A DNA stretch of 64,000 bases, taken from the NCBI GenBank assembly GCA_016699045.1, contig CP064957.1, positions 310,001 to 374,000 on the forward strand, read 5' to 3'. Source of the DNA: a bacterium. Its GTDB lineage: Bacteria > Babelota > Babeliae > Babelales > RVW-14. A program made the position numbers and the translations under genes. Shown here piece after piece: positions 35,205 through 44,803 of the stretch (its first letter is position 1; every line of letters starts with the position of its first letter). The notes under the pieces were generated by a model. It saw only the letters and a list, made by a program, of their open reading frames with translations. It ran no database searches and had not been told where the DNA came from.

Positions 35205-35987
35205 ATGGTTACAAAACAAGAACATCGCTGGCTGGCTTACGCACGGTTAACGTGGCAATTGGTCAGAGCAGACATGACTATTTATAGCGGCATTGCCGTT
35301 GAACAAATCATTAATACGTTATCGTGGGTTATCCCAACGGTATTGGTAAGCGCTTACATTTTTCCACTTCTTGGCATTACAAAAAACTATGGCGCGTTTA
35401 TGGCAATTTCATCAATTGCTTCTGCAAGTTTGTATGAAAGCTTTGGCGCCGCTACAACTTTTGTAAGCGATCTGGAAGGCAACCAAACCATTTCGTTTCC
35501 TTTAACATTACCAATGCCTTCATGGCTTATATTTGTACAACGGTCGATAAGCTACGTTTTTAAAGCATCAACAATCAGTTTCATTATATTACCGATCAGC
35601 AAACTACTATTATTTGATAATTTAAATTTGACACAGTTTTCATACATCAAGTTTGTCATTATCTTTTTTGCTATTCATATTTTTTCAAGCTTTTTTGGCT
35701 TGCTGATGGTGAGCGTGGTCGCTAGCATGTCTCAAATCATGAAAGTCTGGCATCAAATTATTTTTCCTCTGTGGTTTTTTGGTTGCTCACAATATCCATG
35801 GAGCACGTTAGAACAATTGTCACCAAAATTGGCATACGCATGCCTTGCTAATCCATTTATTTACGGCATGGAAGGGATGCGCGCTGCCGTGCTGGGACAA
35901 GAAAGCGCACTGCCTTTCTGGCCATGCGTCGGCATGCTGCTTTTTGTTTGCCGCACTGTTTGGTATCATCGCTATCAAACGCCTTAA
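35205..35987 (+). CDS. ABC-2 type permease, C-terminus frameshifted
   Basis: A 260-residue membrane subunit with six predicted spans and the ABC-2 pattern PLWFFGCSQYPWSTLEQLSPKLAYACLANPFIYGMEGMRAAVLG. Its last residues (FVCRTVWYHRYQTP) do not fit; the next frame reads FAALFGIIAIKRLKKRLDFV and stops at 36009, matching the end of the paralogue at 36095 (RRLKRRLDFV). Removing one T from the T5 at 35941-35945 restores the full protein (35205-36009). Confidence 0.88.
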   Translation: MVTKQEHRWLAYARLTWQLVRADMTIYSGIAVEQIINTLSWVIPTVLVSAYIFPLLGITKNYGAFMAISSIASASLYESFGAATTFVSDLEGNQTISFPLTLPMPSWLIFVQRSISYVFKASTISFIILPISKLLLFDNLNLTQFSYIKFVIIFFAIHIFSSFFGLLMVSVVASMSQIMKVWHQIIFPLWFFGCSQYPWSTLEQLSPKLAYACLANPFIYGMEGMRAAVLGQESALPFWPCVGMLLFVCRTVWYHRYQTP

Positions 35988-36038
35988 AAAACGCCTTGAT
36001 TTTGTGTAAGCTTGATTTTAACAACCAACAACGTTATG

Positions 36039-36069
36039 ATGCCGGTCAGAGATGTGGCCGGCATTTTTT
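36039..36069 (+). terminator. Rho-independent terminator
   Basis: ATGCCGG (36039-36045) pairs with CCGGCAT (36058-36064), followed by TTTTT. It lies between the two permease genes, so the second may be expressed less or separately. Confidence 0.7.
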
Positions 36070-36094
36070 ATGAATCCAGCATAAAGAAAAAGTT

Positions 36095-36883
36095 ATGAAA
36101 AAAATACAATCGTACGCTAAGACTTTTTGGTTTTTATGCAAAAAAGATCTGCTTATTTTACGAAAAAATATACCAAACTCAATCATCGATACTATCGTAT
36201 GGGCAATAAGCACTATCTTTGTTACCTCGTACGTTTTCCCATCATTGGGCATGACAGCATCTTTTGGCCCCTGCTTTGCCATTGGCGGCATGGCCTGCTG
36301 GAGTATATTTTTTGTATTTGATCATACCGCAAACTTTGTTTCAGATCTTTGCGGCGAGCAAATCATTGCGTATGAATTAACATTGCCCTTGCCATCGTGG
36401 TTGATTATCATACAAAAAGCATGTGGCTATACTTTTCTTACCAGTCTTCTTTCAATATTTATTTTCCCAATCGCAAAATTAATACTGTTGAGCAAGTTAG
36501 ACTTGAGCCACTTTTCTCTTTTAAAATTCATCCCATTTTTTATTTTAACCAATTTTTTTTCTGCTTTTTTGAGTCTACTCATTTCCAGTATTTTACCAGA
36601 CATGAGAAGCCTCAATATTATCTGGCCACGCTTTTTGTTTCCCATTTGGTTTTTCGGCGGCTCTCAATTTTCGTGGCATGCACTGAACAATTTTTCTCCC
36701 AAATTTTCTTATATCTGTTTATTAAATCCATTTATTTATATCACCGAAGGCTTACGCGCTTGCGTTTTAGATCCAAAAGATTCTCTACCATTTTTCATCT
36801 GCGCACCAGTCGCGCTAAGCGTCACTGTTCTCTTTGCGTATATCAGCATACGGAGGCTCAAGCGACGTCTTGATTTTGTTTAA
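36095..36883 (+). CDS. ABC-2 type permease, second paralogue
   Basis: 262 residues, about six membrane spans, clearly homologous to the permease at 35205 throughout (SYVFPSLGMT, NFVSDLCGEQIIAYELTLPLPSWLI, FPIWFFGGSQFSWHALNNFSPKFSYICLLNPFIYITEGLRACVL). With the ATPase they would form a heterodimeric exporter. Weak ribosome site. The exported phospholipase follows after 26 bases. Confidence 0.9.
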   Translation: MKKIQSYAKTFWFLCKKDLLILRKNIPNSIIDTIVWAISTIFVTSYVFPSLGMTASFGPCFAIGGMACWSIFFVFDHTANFVSDLCGEQIIAYELTLPLPSWLIIIQKACGYTFLTSLLSIFIFPIAKLILLSKLDLSHFSLLKFIPFFILTNFFSAFLSLLISSILPDMRSLNIIWPRFLFPIWFFGGSQFSWHALNNFSPKFSYICLLNPFIYITEGLRACVLDPKDSLPFFICAPVALSVTVLFAYISIRRLKRRLDFV

Positions 36884-36909
36884 ATAAAATCTAAAAAAAG
36901 GAGATTATT

Positions 36910-38523
36910 ATGAAGACATCAAAAAGAATAACTAGCTTTTTCTCTTTCGCATTTTCATGCCAGCTCTTAGTACACGCAAATACCCCTCCAGCCCCAACAC
37001 TCAACGAATTTAATCCAAACTTCAAAGATTTTTCCATTGAAACATTGCAGCCAATCAACAACGCCAGCTTTTCATTAATGCACGACATTGTCAATTTTGA
37101 AGCACTCGAAAAAGACGAAGACGCTCGTATTTCAACTCAACGAGAAATTGCTTACGTTCGTGAAGGGCAAGATCTTTCTGCGGGCGAAATTAATGCGGTC
37201 AAAAAGCGCTTGCCACGCGTCAGAAATTGTATTGAAAATATTGTATCTGAAAGACTCTCGTACAAGCATCTTCCTAATATCAGCGTCATTGCCAGCGGCG
37301 GCGGCTACCGCGCCACGATTGCAACACTTGGCCTTACCAAAGGCCTTCAAAATATCGACATGCTGGATGCGATAATGTACATGGCAACGCTGTCAGGCTC
37401 GACCTGGTTTTTAGGCAACTGGATGGCACAAAATATTCCCTTAAAACTTCTTCAGCCCTTACTCCAAGATCAAATAGCAACACATTTACTCACCACCCCA
37501 CTCAGCCTTGAAGCGGTTTATAGAACTTTGTATAAAAAAATCAAACACGAACAAGATACAAGCCTTGTCGATATCTGGGGCATTTTACTCGCAAATGCCT
37601 TCATGCGTAATTTAACACCAGGCGGACGAAAAATATACCTTTCTGAATTGGCAGTCAATTTGGAAACCGGCAATTTTCCGGTTCCAATTTTTACTTCAAT
37701 AGGAACCTTTTACGAAAACTACGCATGGTTTGAATACTCTCCCTTTGAAATAGGCTCGCACGAACTAAATGCTTTTATTCCAACCAAAGCCTTTAATAGC
37801 ACCTTTGAAAATGGCGTTGCCACATCAGTTGATTCAGAACAAACTTTTGGTTACTTGATGGGCATTTTTGGTTCGGCATTTTCAGTCAATGCTCGTGACT
37901 TAATAAGAATTTTTAAAGATAACTTTACCAGCACAGCATTAGCTTCGACACTTGAAAAAATTGCCAACGTAACGCACGTAGGCGGTTGGCGCGCAACTGC
38001 CGCAAAAATCCGTAATTTTACCTACGGTATGCGCTCTCAAGCAATGCGAAACGAAAAACATCTCACACTGATGGATGGCGGCATTGGGTTTAACTTACCG
38101 CTCCCGCCAATGCTACGCCGCGATGTCGATATTTATATTTTCTGCGATGCATCAATGGGCGGAAAAATAGGCGATGAGTTGAAAAAAGCCATAGACTACG
38201 CACAAAAAAATGGGCATAAATTTCCACGCATTGATTATACAAAACTTGATGAACAACGTGTTTCAATTTTTATGGATTCTCATGACATGACCATACCAAT
38301 TGTTGTATACGTTCCCAATGAACTTGACTACCCTACCAGCAAGTTTGAGTACACCCCAACCGAATTTGCGCGTTTAAGTACCCATATGAGTAAAGCTATT
38401 GAAGACAACCAAGATGCTCTTTTTGAGGCAGTAAAAATCAAAGTAAAACATTTGCAAAAAATGCACCGCTCTCTCTCATGGAATACTCATTCTGAGGAAA
38501 AACCGGCACCAGCTACCGCTTAA
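36910..38523 (+). CDS. exported cPLA2-like phospholipase
   Basis: A 537-residue lipase of the cytosolic phospholipase A2/lysophospholipase (PLA2_B) type. Signal peptide (1-23), oxyanion segment ASGGGYRATIATLG (about 127-140), nucleophile serine in LSGSTWFLGNW (about 160-170), catalytic Asp in LMDGGIGFNLPLPP (about 386-399). The SGGGxRA, LSGSTW and DGG...NLPLPP order is that of eukaryotic group IV enzymes, not of ordinary bacterial patatins. No C2 domain. Strong ribosome site (AAAGGAG). Export suggests it acts on host membranes, perhaps vacuole escape or lipid feeding. Confidence 0.88.
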   Translation: MKTSKRITSFFSFAFSCQLLVHANTPPAPTLNEFNPNFKDFSIETLQPINNASFSLMHDIVNFEALEKDEDARISTQREIAYVREGQDLSAGEINAVKKRLPRVRNCIENIVSERLSYKHLPNISVIASGGGYRATIATLGLTKGLQNIDMLDAIMYMATLSGSTWFLGNWMAQNIPLKLLQPLLQDQIATHLLTTPLSLEAVYRTLYKKIKHEQDTSLVDIWGILLANAFMRNLTPGGRKIYLSELAVNLETGNFPVPIFTSIGTFYENYAWFEYSPFEIGSHELNAFIPTKAFNSTFENGVATSVDSEQTFGYLMGIFGSAFSVNARDLIRIFKDNFTSTALASTLEKIANVTHVGGWRATAAKIRNFTYGMRSQAMRNEKHLTLMDGGIGFNLPLPPMLRRDVDIYIFCDASMGGKIGDELKKAIDYAQKNGHKFPRIDYTKLDEQRVSIFMDSHDMTIPIVVYVPNELDYPTSKFEYTPTEFARLSTHMSKAIEDNQDALFEAVKIKVKHLQKMHRSLSWNTHSEEKPAPATA

Positions 38524-40355
38524 TCATCAAACGACTCATTCCCAACCAACAAGCTTCGATAGTAAGCAGATTGTTTTTCAAGCTGCTCATGCGACACAAA
38601 GCGCAATTCTTTGTCACGAGCAAGTAATGAAAAATCAAGCAACCCTACCGCACGATCCAACGTTTTAAGTCGATGCGCAATAACGATAGTCACTGCATTT
38701 TCAGCCAAAAAGGCAATCATATCAGTGATTGCCTTTTCACTCATTTCATCAAGACTACTCGTTGGTTCATCAATCAAAATAAGATGTGGTTTAAAATGCA
38801 TGGCACGCAAATACAAATTAGTAAAATTAAGCCGTTGGCGTTGACCGCCAGACAACGTAAAGCCACCCTCGCCAACAAATGTTGTCAACCCTTGTTTTTT
38901 TTCAAACAGCGACCACAACCCAACTTTTTCTAACAACTCACAAACTTGATCATCACTATAAAGATTGGTATTGGCGGGCAACCCAAACAAAACATTATGT
39001 TTTACGGTTCCGCGAATGCTAGTTGCTACTTGACATTGCACGGCAATGAGGCGCCGACGCGCCATGTCATCAATTTGATAAATATCAACATTATCAACAA
39101 AAATTTTGCCAGCAGTTGGACGCAGCTGCGCACCTAAAATTGAAAACAACGTGCTTTTCCCAATACCTGAAGGCCCAATCACACCATAAAGCTTATTCAT
39201 TTGCGTAGACGCAACATCAAGCTTCAACGTATGTCCTTCAAAAATTTTTGTCGTTGCATCGTAATCAAAAAAGATATCGAGAGCCTGAAGCGAAAATTGC
39301 GGCCGCGGAACTTGCGTAATAGTTAAATGACAGTTGGCTTCAACCATTTGCAAAACAGGATACGTTTGTTTACCAAATTCATGAACGTAAGAAAACAAGT
39401 CACTGATTCTTGTTGAATACGTTAAAATTTTACGAATCGGTTTTTCAACTTTAACAATTTCGTGCGTACCACGCAAGTACATCAACAAAAGCGAAAACCC
39501 CAATGCTGCCTCAAGTTGCCCACTTTTTACCAACGAAAGTAACCAGGCACCAATCACAAAAATACTACTCACATAAAGAATTTTTATAAAAGCATAAATG
39601 TAGTTGTACAGAAACCATAACTTACCTTCTTTATGCATCAAGCGCTTATCTTTTTCACACAAACGTTCATCAACTTCATTGGACGCAAAACAAGTCCGAA
39701 TAAGATTATTTTGCGCTAAATTTTCAACACCAACAGAGCGGGATCTGTCTGCCACACGAATCAATTTTTTTTCGTACGGAACAATAATAAGCTTGGCGGC
39801 AATCGCACCAACCACCATAATGATGGTCAGCAAAAACCCCGCACACAAACCCAGTAACCACAAATAACAGGTAAGCGAAACAACAACAGTAACAACGCCC
39901 ACTACCATTTGTAAAATTTCAGCAATAACCGCATCAAGAAAATCTTCATACCCTTTTGACGCTCTCTCTATTTTTCCCAAAATGGTACCACTTGATCGAC
40001 GTGCGTGATAAATAGGATCAACTTGTAAAAAGAATTGATGCGCTCGATAATGAACGCTGTGAACACAATTCAGCTGCACAACGCTGTTAAATAAACGCGA
40101 GACAAGCTGAATGCCATAAACTCCCACCCACACCAAAAATAAATACCCAAAATAATCATAGCGCTGGATTGAAAAAATCCATCCGATTAACAAAATAGCT
40201 ATTGGCCGAAATGCCGATGCAATAATTTCACCAATCAATGCACACGACAAATAGCCCTTTTGATCGACAATAACTTGCCACCACGGCTTTTCAAAATCTA
40301 TCGCTAAAAGATTCAATTTTTTTTTAAAACTATCAATAAAAAAATACGCATTCAC
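38520..40355 (-). CDS. ABC exporter, fused membrane and ATPase domains
   Basis: 611 residues: an N-terminal six-span exporter domain (about 25-330) and a C-terminal ATPase with Walker A GPSGIGKST, signature LSGGQRQR, Walker B LILIDEP and H-loop IAHRLKT. The layout is that of homodimeric exporters such as MsbA-like or peptide/heavy-metal transporters; the substrate is not evident. The start is GTG 40355 with AGGGAG upstream. The stop overlaps that of the phospholipase by four bases. Confidence 0.92.
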   Translation of the reverse strand: MNAYFFIDSFKKKLNLLAIDFEKPWWQVIVDQKGYLSCALIGEIIASAFRPIAILLIGWIFSIQRYDYFGYLFLVWVGVYGIQLVSRLFNSVVQLNCVHSVHYRAHQFFLQVDPIYHARRSSGTILGKIERASKGYEDFLDAVIAEILQMVVGVVTVVVSLTCYLWLLGLCAGFLLTIIMVVGAIAAKLIIVPYEKKLIRVADRSRSVGVENLAQNNLIRTCFASNEVDERLCEKDKRLMHKEGKLWFLYNYIYAFIKILYVSSIFVIGAWLLSLVKSGQLEAALGFSLLLMYLRGTHEIVKVEKPIRKILTYSTRISDLFSYVHEFGKQTYPVLQMVEANCHLTITQVPRPQFSLQALDIFFDYDATTKIFEGHTLKLDVASTQMNKLYGVIGPSGIGKSTLFSILGAQLRPTAGKIFVDNVDIYQIDDMARRRLIAVQCQVATSIRGTVKHNVLFGLPANTNLYSDDQVCELLEKVGLWSLFEKKQGLTTFVGEGGFTLSGGQRQRLNFTNLYLRAMHFKPHLILIDEPTSSLDEMSEKAITDMIAFLAENAVTIVIAHRLKTLDRAVGLLDFSLLARDKELRFVSHEQLEKQSAYYRSLLVGNESFDD

Positions 40356-40460
40356 CAGCTCCCTTTCTTTATGCTAAAGCTTGTTAATAAGCCTGGTAAA
40401 GCATAAGAAAAAGAACGGTGAATGCTCAATAATTCTTAAAAAAACAGATTTCTTGCAGCT

Positions 40461-41030
40461 CTACCCGCCAGAACGTTGGTAAGTTCCCATCAATTGACCA
40501 AAACCAAGAACGCTCCCTTTCATAGCTTCTTCAATCGTTTTTTTAGTAGCACCTGGCGCAAGATCAAGCTTCTTTGAAAGAGCATAGATTTTAAAAAAAT
40601 AGCGATGTACCCCAGAAGGCGGACACGGCCCGCCATAACCAATTTTACCAAAATCAGTTTTGCCTTGCCGCATCCCATTTTCAAACGCTTCCTTACCTTG
40701 TTCAATATTTTCAGGCAATCTTGTTATTTCTGCAGGGATATTAAATATCACCCAGTGAACCCATGTTTTGCCAGGAGCATCAGGGTCATCACAAATCAAC
40801 ACAAAACTTTCCGTGCCTTGCGGCGCTCCTGCCCACGATAACGATGGCGATATATTGTTCGCATCACAAGTATACTGTGGTGGAATTGGCTGCCCCTCTT
40901 TAAACGCAGTACTTTCTACGGACAATGTTTCTGATGAAACGTTCATGTCTTCTCCCTGCGCCAATAATCCATAAAAACCAAATCCCACCACAACATAACA
41001 AATCTGAACAATCGTACGATTTAAGTGCAT
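40461..41030 (-). CDS. exported PEBP-family protein (YbhB/YbcL-like)
   Basis: A 189-residue phosphatidylethanolamine-binding/Raf-kinase-inhibitor-like protein: ISPSLSWAGAPQGTESFVLICDDPDAPGKTWVHWVIFNIP, then GYGGPCPPSGVHRYFFKIYAL. An N-terminal hydrophobic segment indicates export. Bacterial members have unclear function. Last gene of a minus-strand group with the cysteine dioxygenase and decarboxylase genes. Confidence 0.9.
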   Translation of the reverse strand: MHLNRTIVQICYVVVGFGFYGLLAQGEDMNVSSETLSVESTAFKEGQPIPPQYTCDANNISPSLSWAGAPQGTESFVLICDDPDAPGKTWVHWVIFNIPAEITRLPENIEQGKEAFENGMRQGKTDFGKIGYGGPCPPSGVHRYFFKIYALSKKLDLAPGATKKTIEEAMKGSVLGFGQLMGTYQRSGG

Positions 41031-41075
41031 CCCACGCCCCCTCCGTTTTATTAATACAATACCCTAAATCAATTT

Positions 41076-41786
41076 TTAAGGCTGCATCATTTTGCCACGA
41101 ATAGTATTATAAACTAATGGCACTTTTCTTGTTTCATTCAATTCAAGATCATACACTTCGCATTGATCAAATGGCAACGAGTAAAAATGTAATGAAATTG
41201 CAGGCGTATCAAAAACGTTTGCAACCACATGAATACCAGCTGGCCCACCAGCATCCCCTGCTTGCCCAACATTGACAGCCACCTCACTCACCAATTTACC
41301 CGATCCTTCTGGTTCTTCTTGGTAATCAGTAAATTCAAGCTTTCCATCAAGTACTACAATCCAACCTCTTTGACCTTCGTGCCCATGCACTGGAGTTTGC
41401 TGCCCCGGACCCCAGCACATTAATAAAAGATCATAATCAGCCGTTTTATGAATTAAATTACGCATATACCCTTTATCAGAAAAAAAGGTATAAGGCTCAA
41501 GCTGCGCAAGCGTTGGTGCCTCATTTTCTAATAAACGCAAGACTTCATCAGAAGGAAAACCTTCGTCCAATAATGCATTAATTTTTTCGATAAAGGCACT
41601 GATTTCAGCACTTGGTTCAACAAAGTCCTGTCCCTTGCCACGTTCTTCGCTACTGACAACTAACTGTTTACCCGTCGAATCAATCGCAGTATAAAAACCA
41701 TCACCATTTTCTTGAGCAAAAAAAGTACCGGACGAACAGAGTGACAATGTTACTAAAAAAAACGATACATATCTGGGAGTAATCAT
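41076..41786 (-). CDS. exported cysteine dioxygenase-like cupin
   Basis: A 236-residue cupin of the type I cysteine dioxygenase family, which oxidises cysteine to cysteine sulfinate with non-heme iron. The metal ligands are His-x-His in TPVHGHEGQRGWIVVLDG and a third His in AGIHVVANV; RNLIHKTADYDLLLMCWGPGQ precedes them. Residues 1-25 form a signal peptide, unusual for this enzyme. The first 25 residues and the upstream DNA are nearly the same as in the gene at 42094-43050, although the mature proteins differ. With the GAD/CSAD-like decarboxylase upstream it could form a hypotaurine route. Confidence 0.85.
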   Translation of the reverse strand: MITPRYVSFFLVTLSLCSSGTFFAQENGDGFYTAIDSTGKQLVVSSEERGKGQDFVEPSAEISAFIEKINALLDEGFPSDEVLRLLENEAPTLAQLEPYTFFSDKGYMRNLIHKTADYDLLLMCWGPGQQTPVHGHEGQRGWIVVLDGKLEFTDYQEEPEGSGKLVSEVAVNVGQAGDAGGPAGIHVVANVFDTPAISLHFYSLPFDQCEVYDLELNETRKVPLVYNTIRGKMMQP

Positions 41787-42093
41787 GATAAGCCTTTCAT
41801 AAACAATGAATAATCAAATTTCGAAGTACTACAAATTTATGTACTTCTTAATTAGCGACCTTGGTTGGGATTTTTAAGCCCAAGCACTTTTAAGGCCGAT
41901 TGCTTAACGCGCTCGTTTACTCATTCGCACCCTCCTTCAAATTTGAGTTTTTTAGTAAATAACAATACAACATTAAAGGTCTTTTGCTCGACTTTATTGT
42001 GAATGGTTACTACAAAAAGTAAGTAAGCACGTATATTTTTAATTTTTTCTTCTTTTTCTAATAAGCGCAAGCCTTTTCATTATTATTCCTTTT
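41787..42093. other. intergenic stretch with small remnants
   Basis: Holds a hairpin (GAAGTAC...GTACTTC, 41823-41847) and, on the minus strand, a strong ribosome site (AAGGAGGG) before a tiny frame MSKRAR. A neighbouring frame reads ERVKQSALKVLGLKNPNQGR and stops, which looks like the end of a small protein gene without a proper start. No intact gene is evident. Confidence 0.35.
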
Positions 42094-43050
42094 TTAGCGA
42101 CCCAATCGTTTATTTTCTTGATAAAGCCAACGAGCAACGGTATCTAGATAAACAGCTTTGTGATGATTTTCTCCTTCAACAGCATGCCCAACTGTCTCTA
42201 CAAAGAATTGTTCAGGCAACGCTGTTTTTACTACAGAATGTTGATACTGAACAAAGGGCTGATTTGAAAGAACAAGACACGAACCGGCAAGTGGACTTGT
42301 TTTCAACCAATCAGTAATCGTATCAATAGTCGTTGGTCGCGTTGGCATTCCATCTGATCGCTGCCTCATGGGACTATCAACCATAACAACTGGCACATTT
42401 CTCATTTCCTTGGGCATCTCTGCCTGGTCATACACCAACACCATCATTTGCATTTCAGTTGTTGGCAGCGTACCTGAAAATTGCCAATCTTTTCTGATTG
42501 GTAAATCAATATTTTCACGATCTAACAATGCATCCAGCCCTTCAAAATCTTTTTCCAAAATACGTTGGCCACCCAATAAGACAAGCTTATCGAAACGAAT
42601 TCCTTGGTTCCACAACGTAATTAAATAACCTAACCGGGTGCGCATTCGTGCCAATGTTGCACCCAAAAGCAACGCATAGTCGTAGTGTTGTTGTGCTGGC
42701 GCTACCTGCGTAATACAACCAAGACGGTCAAGCAGCGATAAGAATTGATCGAGCTGATCAACAACAAATTCAGGCATTTCCCAGCGCTCTTTGCCAACCT
42801 GCCTCAACCATTGAGCTTGTGTTTTTGTTACTACATCAGCCAACGAGCCATCATGCTGAATATTCATCAAATCAAGCAATGACAATAAATCTGTATTTAG
42901 CTTACCAGCCGAGTCAAACACCGATGGGGACTTGAAAGGCTGAACGCTTTCATTTTTAACATCATCAACATTTTTTTGCGCAAAAAAAGTACACGAAGAA
43001 CAGAGTGACAACGTTACTAAAAAAAACGATAAAAATCTGGTAGCAATCAT
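42094..43050 (-). CDS. exported protein, possibly DUF218/YdcF-like
   Basis: 318 residues. Signal peptide (MIATRFLSFFLVTLSLCSS), with a Cys at the possible cleavage site, so perhaps a lipoprotein. The mature part has YDYALLLGATLARMRTRLGYL, FDKLVLLGGQR and late VLSNQPFVQYQHSVV, a pattern reminiscent of DUF218 (YdcF/SanA-like) proteins; this is a guess. The N-terminal 25 residues are shared with the gene at 41076. It sits between the dioxygenase and decarboxylase genes on the same strand. Confidence 0.7.
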   Translation of the reverse strand: MIATRFLSFFLVTLSLCSSCTFFAQKNVDDVKNESVQPFKSPSVFDSAGKLNTDLLSLLDLMNIQHDGSLADVVTKTQAQWLRQVGKERWEMPEFVVDQLDQFLSLLDRLGCITQVAPAQQHYDYALLLGATLARMRTRLGYLITLWNQGIRFDKLVLLGGQRILEKDFEGLDALLDRENIDLPIRKDWQFSGTLPTTEMQMMVLVYDQAEMPKEMRNVPVVMVDSPMRQRSDGMPTRPTTIDTITDWLKTSPLAGSCLVLSNQPFVQYQHSVVKTALPEQFFVETVGHAVEGENHHKAVYLDTVARWLYQENKRLGR

Positions 43051-43124
43051 ACAAACCTTTCATAACAATCCAACAAGTCTACGCTGGCATCGTACACCAA
43101 ATCTTTTAATCGTTAAAGAAATTC

Positions 43125-44708
43125 TTACCCGTGAATACCACGCAAAGCCTTCTGTACTATTTCTTGATGCTGGGCATGATGATCAGTAGAATCACGCTGT
43201 ACAAAAACATGCTGATAATCACGCTCAAGCTCTTGGCCAATACTCATAATTTCAGCAAAAAAATCATCCACATCTTCATACGTTAATGCTGGGTTTACCA
43301 TGGTCAATCGCAACACAATGCGCTCTTTAATCCAGGCATAATTAATCATCCAACGTCCTCGCTTAACTAAGCGTTTACGGAGTTCAACATTAAAAAAATC
43401 AATGTCTTTTCTGTCATGCTCATTATCATAAGACAAATACGTAGGAACATATTGAAAACAAACCGGCAACCAATCTGATAGACACATTAAAAATAAGCGT
43501 GGGTCTTCTTGAATCACGCAACACGCATACGTCGCCAAATCAACCAAGTGATCAATTTTTTGTTCATAGCCTTGGTCACCATACGCTTGCCAATCGAGCC
43601 ATAGCTTAAGCGCATCAACCCGTCGGCCACATTGCAATGAAAAATGGCCAAGATCAAAAACATTGGTCGCTTCGTGAAAGATATATTCTGTTCCACTCAC
43701 GTTATTAATATCACGCAAAATACCTTCTTTATTAAATAAAATAACCGAGCACATAAGCGGCACCGATAACACTTTATGAAAATCCCAGGCAACCGAATGA
43801 GCCTGCTCAATACCCGCCAACAATGCACGCCGCGTTGGTGATAAAAGATTAGAACCGCCAAACGCCGCATCAACATGCAACCATAAATCATACTGTCGTA
43901 CCAGCGGCACAATATCAGCCAATGGATCAATGGCTCCAAGTACCGTGGTACCAATTGTAGCCCCAACAAAAAAAGGAATTTTACCATCATCAAGCGCTTG
44001 TTGAATAGCCGCTTCAAGCTTATCAACGCACATCCGTCCGTACTCGTCTGAGGCTACCAACACCACATTGTCTTCGCCAAGCCCCAAAACATGCGCTGCT
44101 TTTTTAAATGAATAATGCGCTTGATCTGAAACAAAAATCACTAACTCATCGCGCCGATGATACAGTCCTTCTGCTTTTACGCGTGGCAAAAAGGCGTTGC
44201 GCGCCGCCAAAAGCGCAATCAAATTAGCATTGCTGCCACCCGTCACAAACGTACCTTCTCCATTTTCAAAACCAACTAATGAACACAATTTATTCAGCAA
44301 GGTCGCTTCAATCAGCGTTGCTACCGGCGCCACTTCATACGTATACATCGAGGTATTTGAAAACACTGCCATAACCTCACCCAGCATAGCTGCTGGCGAT
44401 GAGCCTGAAAATGTTTGATTACAAAATTTCTTATGATTTGTTCTCACGCTATATTTTAAATAGTGAGCCATCAAATCAAGTAATTCATCATCCGTTTTTC
44501 CCATAAAACCAATACGAAAATCAATTTTTTTCTGCAATGCTGTAGGACTGAGCGGCACGACAACTGGCATATTGTCTTTTTCGTTACTAACAAAATATTC
44601 GTAGAAAAGTTCACAGGCCCGTTCGAAAAAAACATCTTGTTCAGCTCGCAAAGATACCGAAACAACTAAGCCAACCAATACAAAAATTATAATTTTTTTG
44701 TTGAACAT
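43125..44708 (-). CDS. exported group II PLP decarboxylase (GAD/CSAD-like)
   Basis: A 527-residue pyridoxal-phosphate decarboxylase, closest by motif to animal-type glutamate and cysteine-sulfinate decarboxylases: YEVAPVATLIEATLLNKLCSLVGF, GTFVTGGSNANLIALLAAR, HVDAAFGGS, PLP lysine in VAWDFHKVLSVPLMCS (about residue 309), and LGHFSLQCGRRVDALKLWLDW. Residues 1-21 (MFNKKIIIFVLVGLVVSVSLRA) are a signal peptide. ATG 44708 has GAGGAG upstream; an upstream in-frame start (44726) is less likely. A substrate of cysteine sulfinate would fit the dioxygenase gene two genes downstream; glutamate or aspartate are alternatives. Confidence 0.9.
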   Translation of the reverse strand: MFNKKIIIFVLVGLVVSVSLRAEQDVFFERACELFYEYFVSNEKDNMPVVVPLSPTALQKKIDFRIGFMGKTDDELLDLMAHYLKYSVRTNHKKFCNQTFSGSSPAAMLGEVMAVFSNTSMYTYEVAPVATLIEATLLNKLCSLVGFENGEGTFVTGGSNANLIALLAARNAFLPRVKAEGLYHRRDELVIFVSDQAHYSFKKAAHVLGLGEDNVVLVASDEYGRMCVDKLEAAIQQALDDGKIPFFVGATIGTTVLGAIDPLADIVPLVRQYDLWLHVDAAFGGSNLLSPTRRALLAGIEQAHSVAWDFHKVLSVPLMCSVILFNKEGILRDINNVSGTEYIFHEATNVFDLGHFSLQCGRRVDALKLWLDWQAYGDQGYEQKIDHLVDLATYACCVIQEDPRLFLMCLSDWLPVCFQYVPTYLSYDNEHDRKDIDFFNVELRKRLVKRGRWMINYAWIKERIVLRLTMVNPALTYEDVDDFFAEIMSIGQELERDYQHVFVQRDSTDHHAQHQEIVQKALRGIHG

Positions 44709-44803
44709 ATAATACTCCTCATCCAATCTTTTTTTAAAACTATTGATCTATCGCTTTTAAAAGCGGTAATGTTTAATAATACGTTTTAAATTGAAAGGCT
44801 GTC

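Noticed and set aside
34425..36883. Calling the ABC-2 operon a specific drug or lipopolysaccharide exporter
   Set aside because: Nothing in the sequence fixes the substrate.
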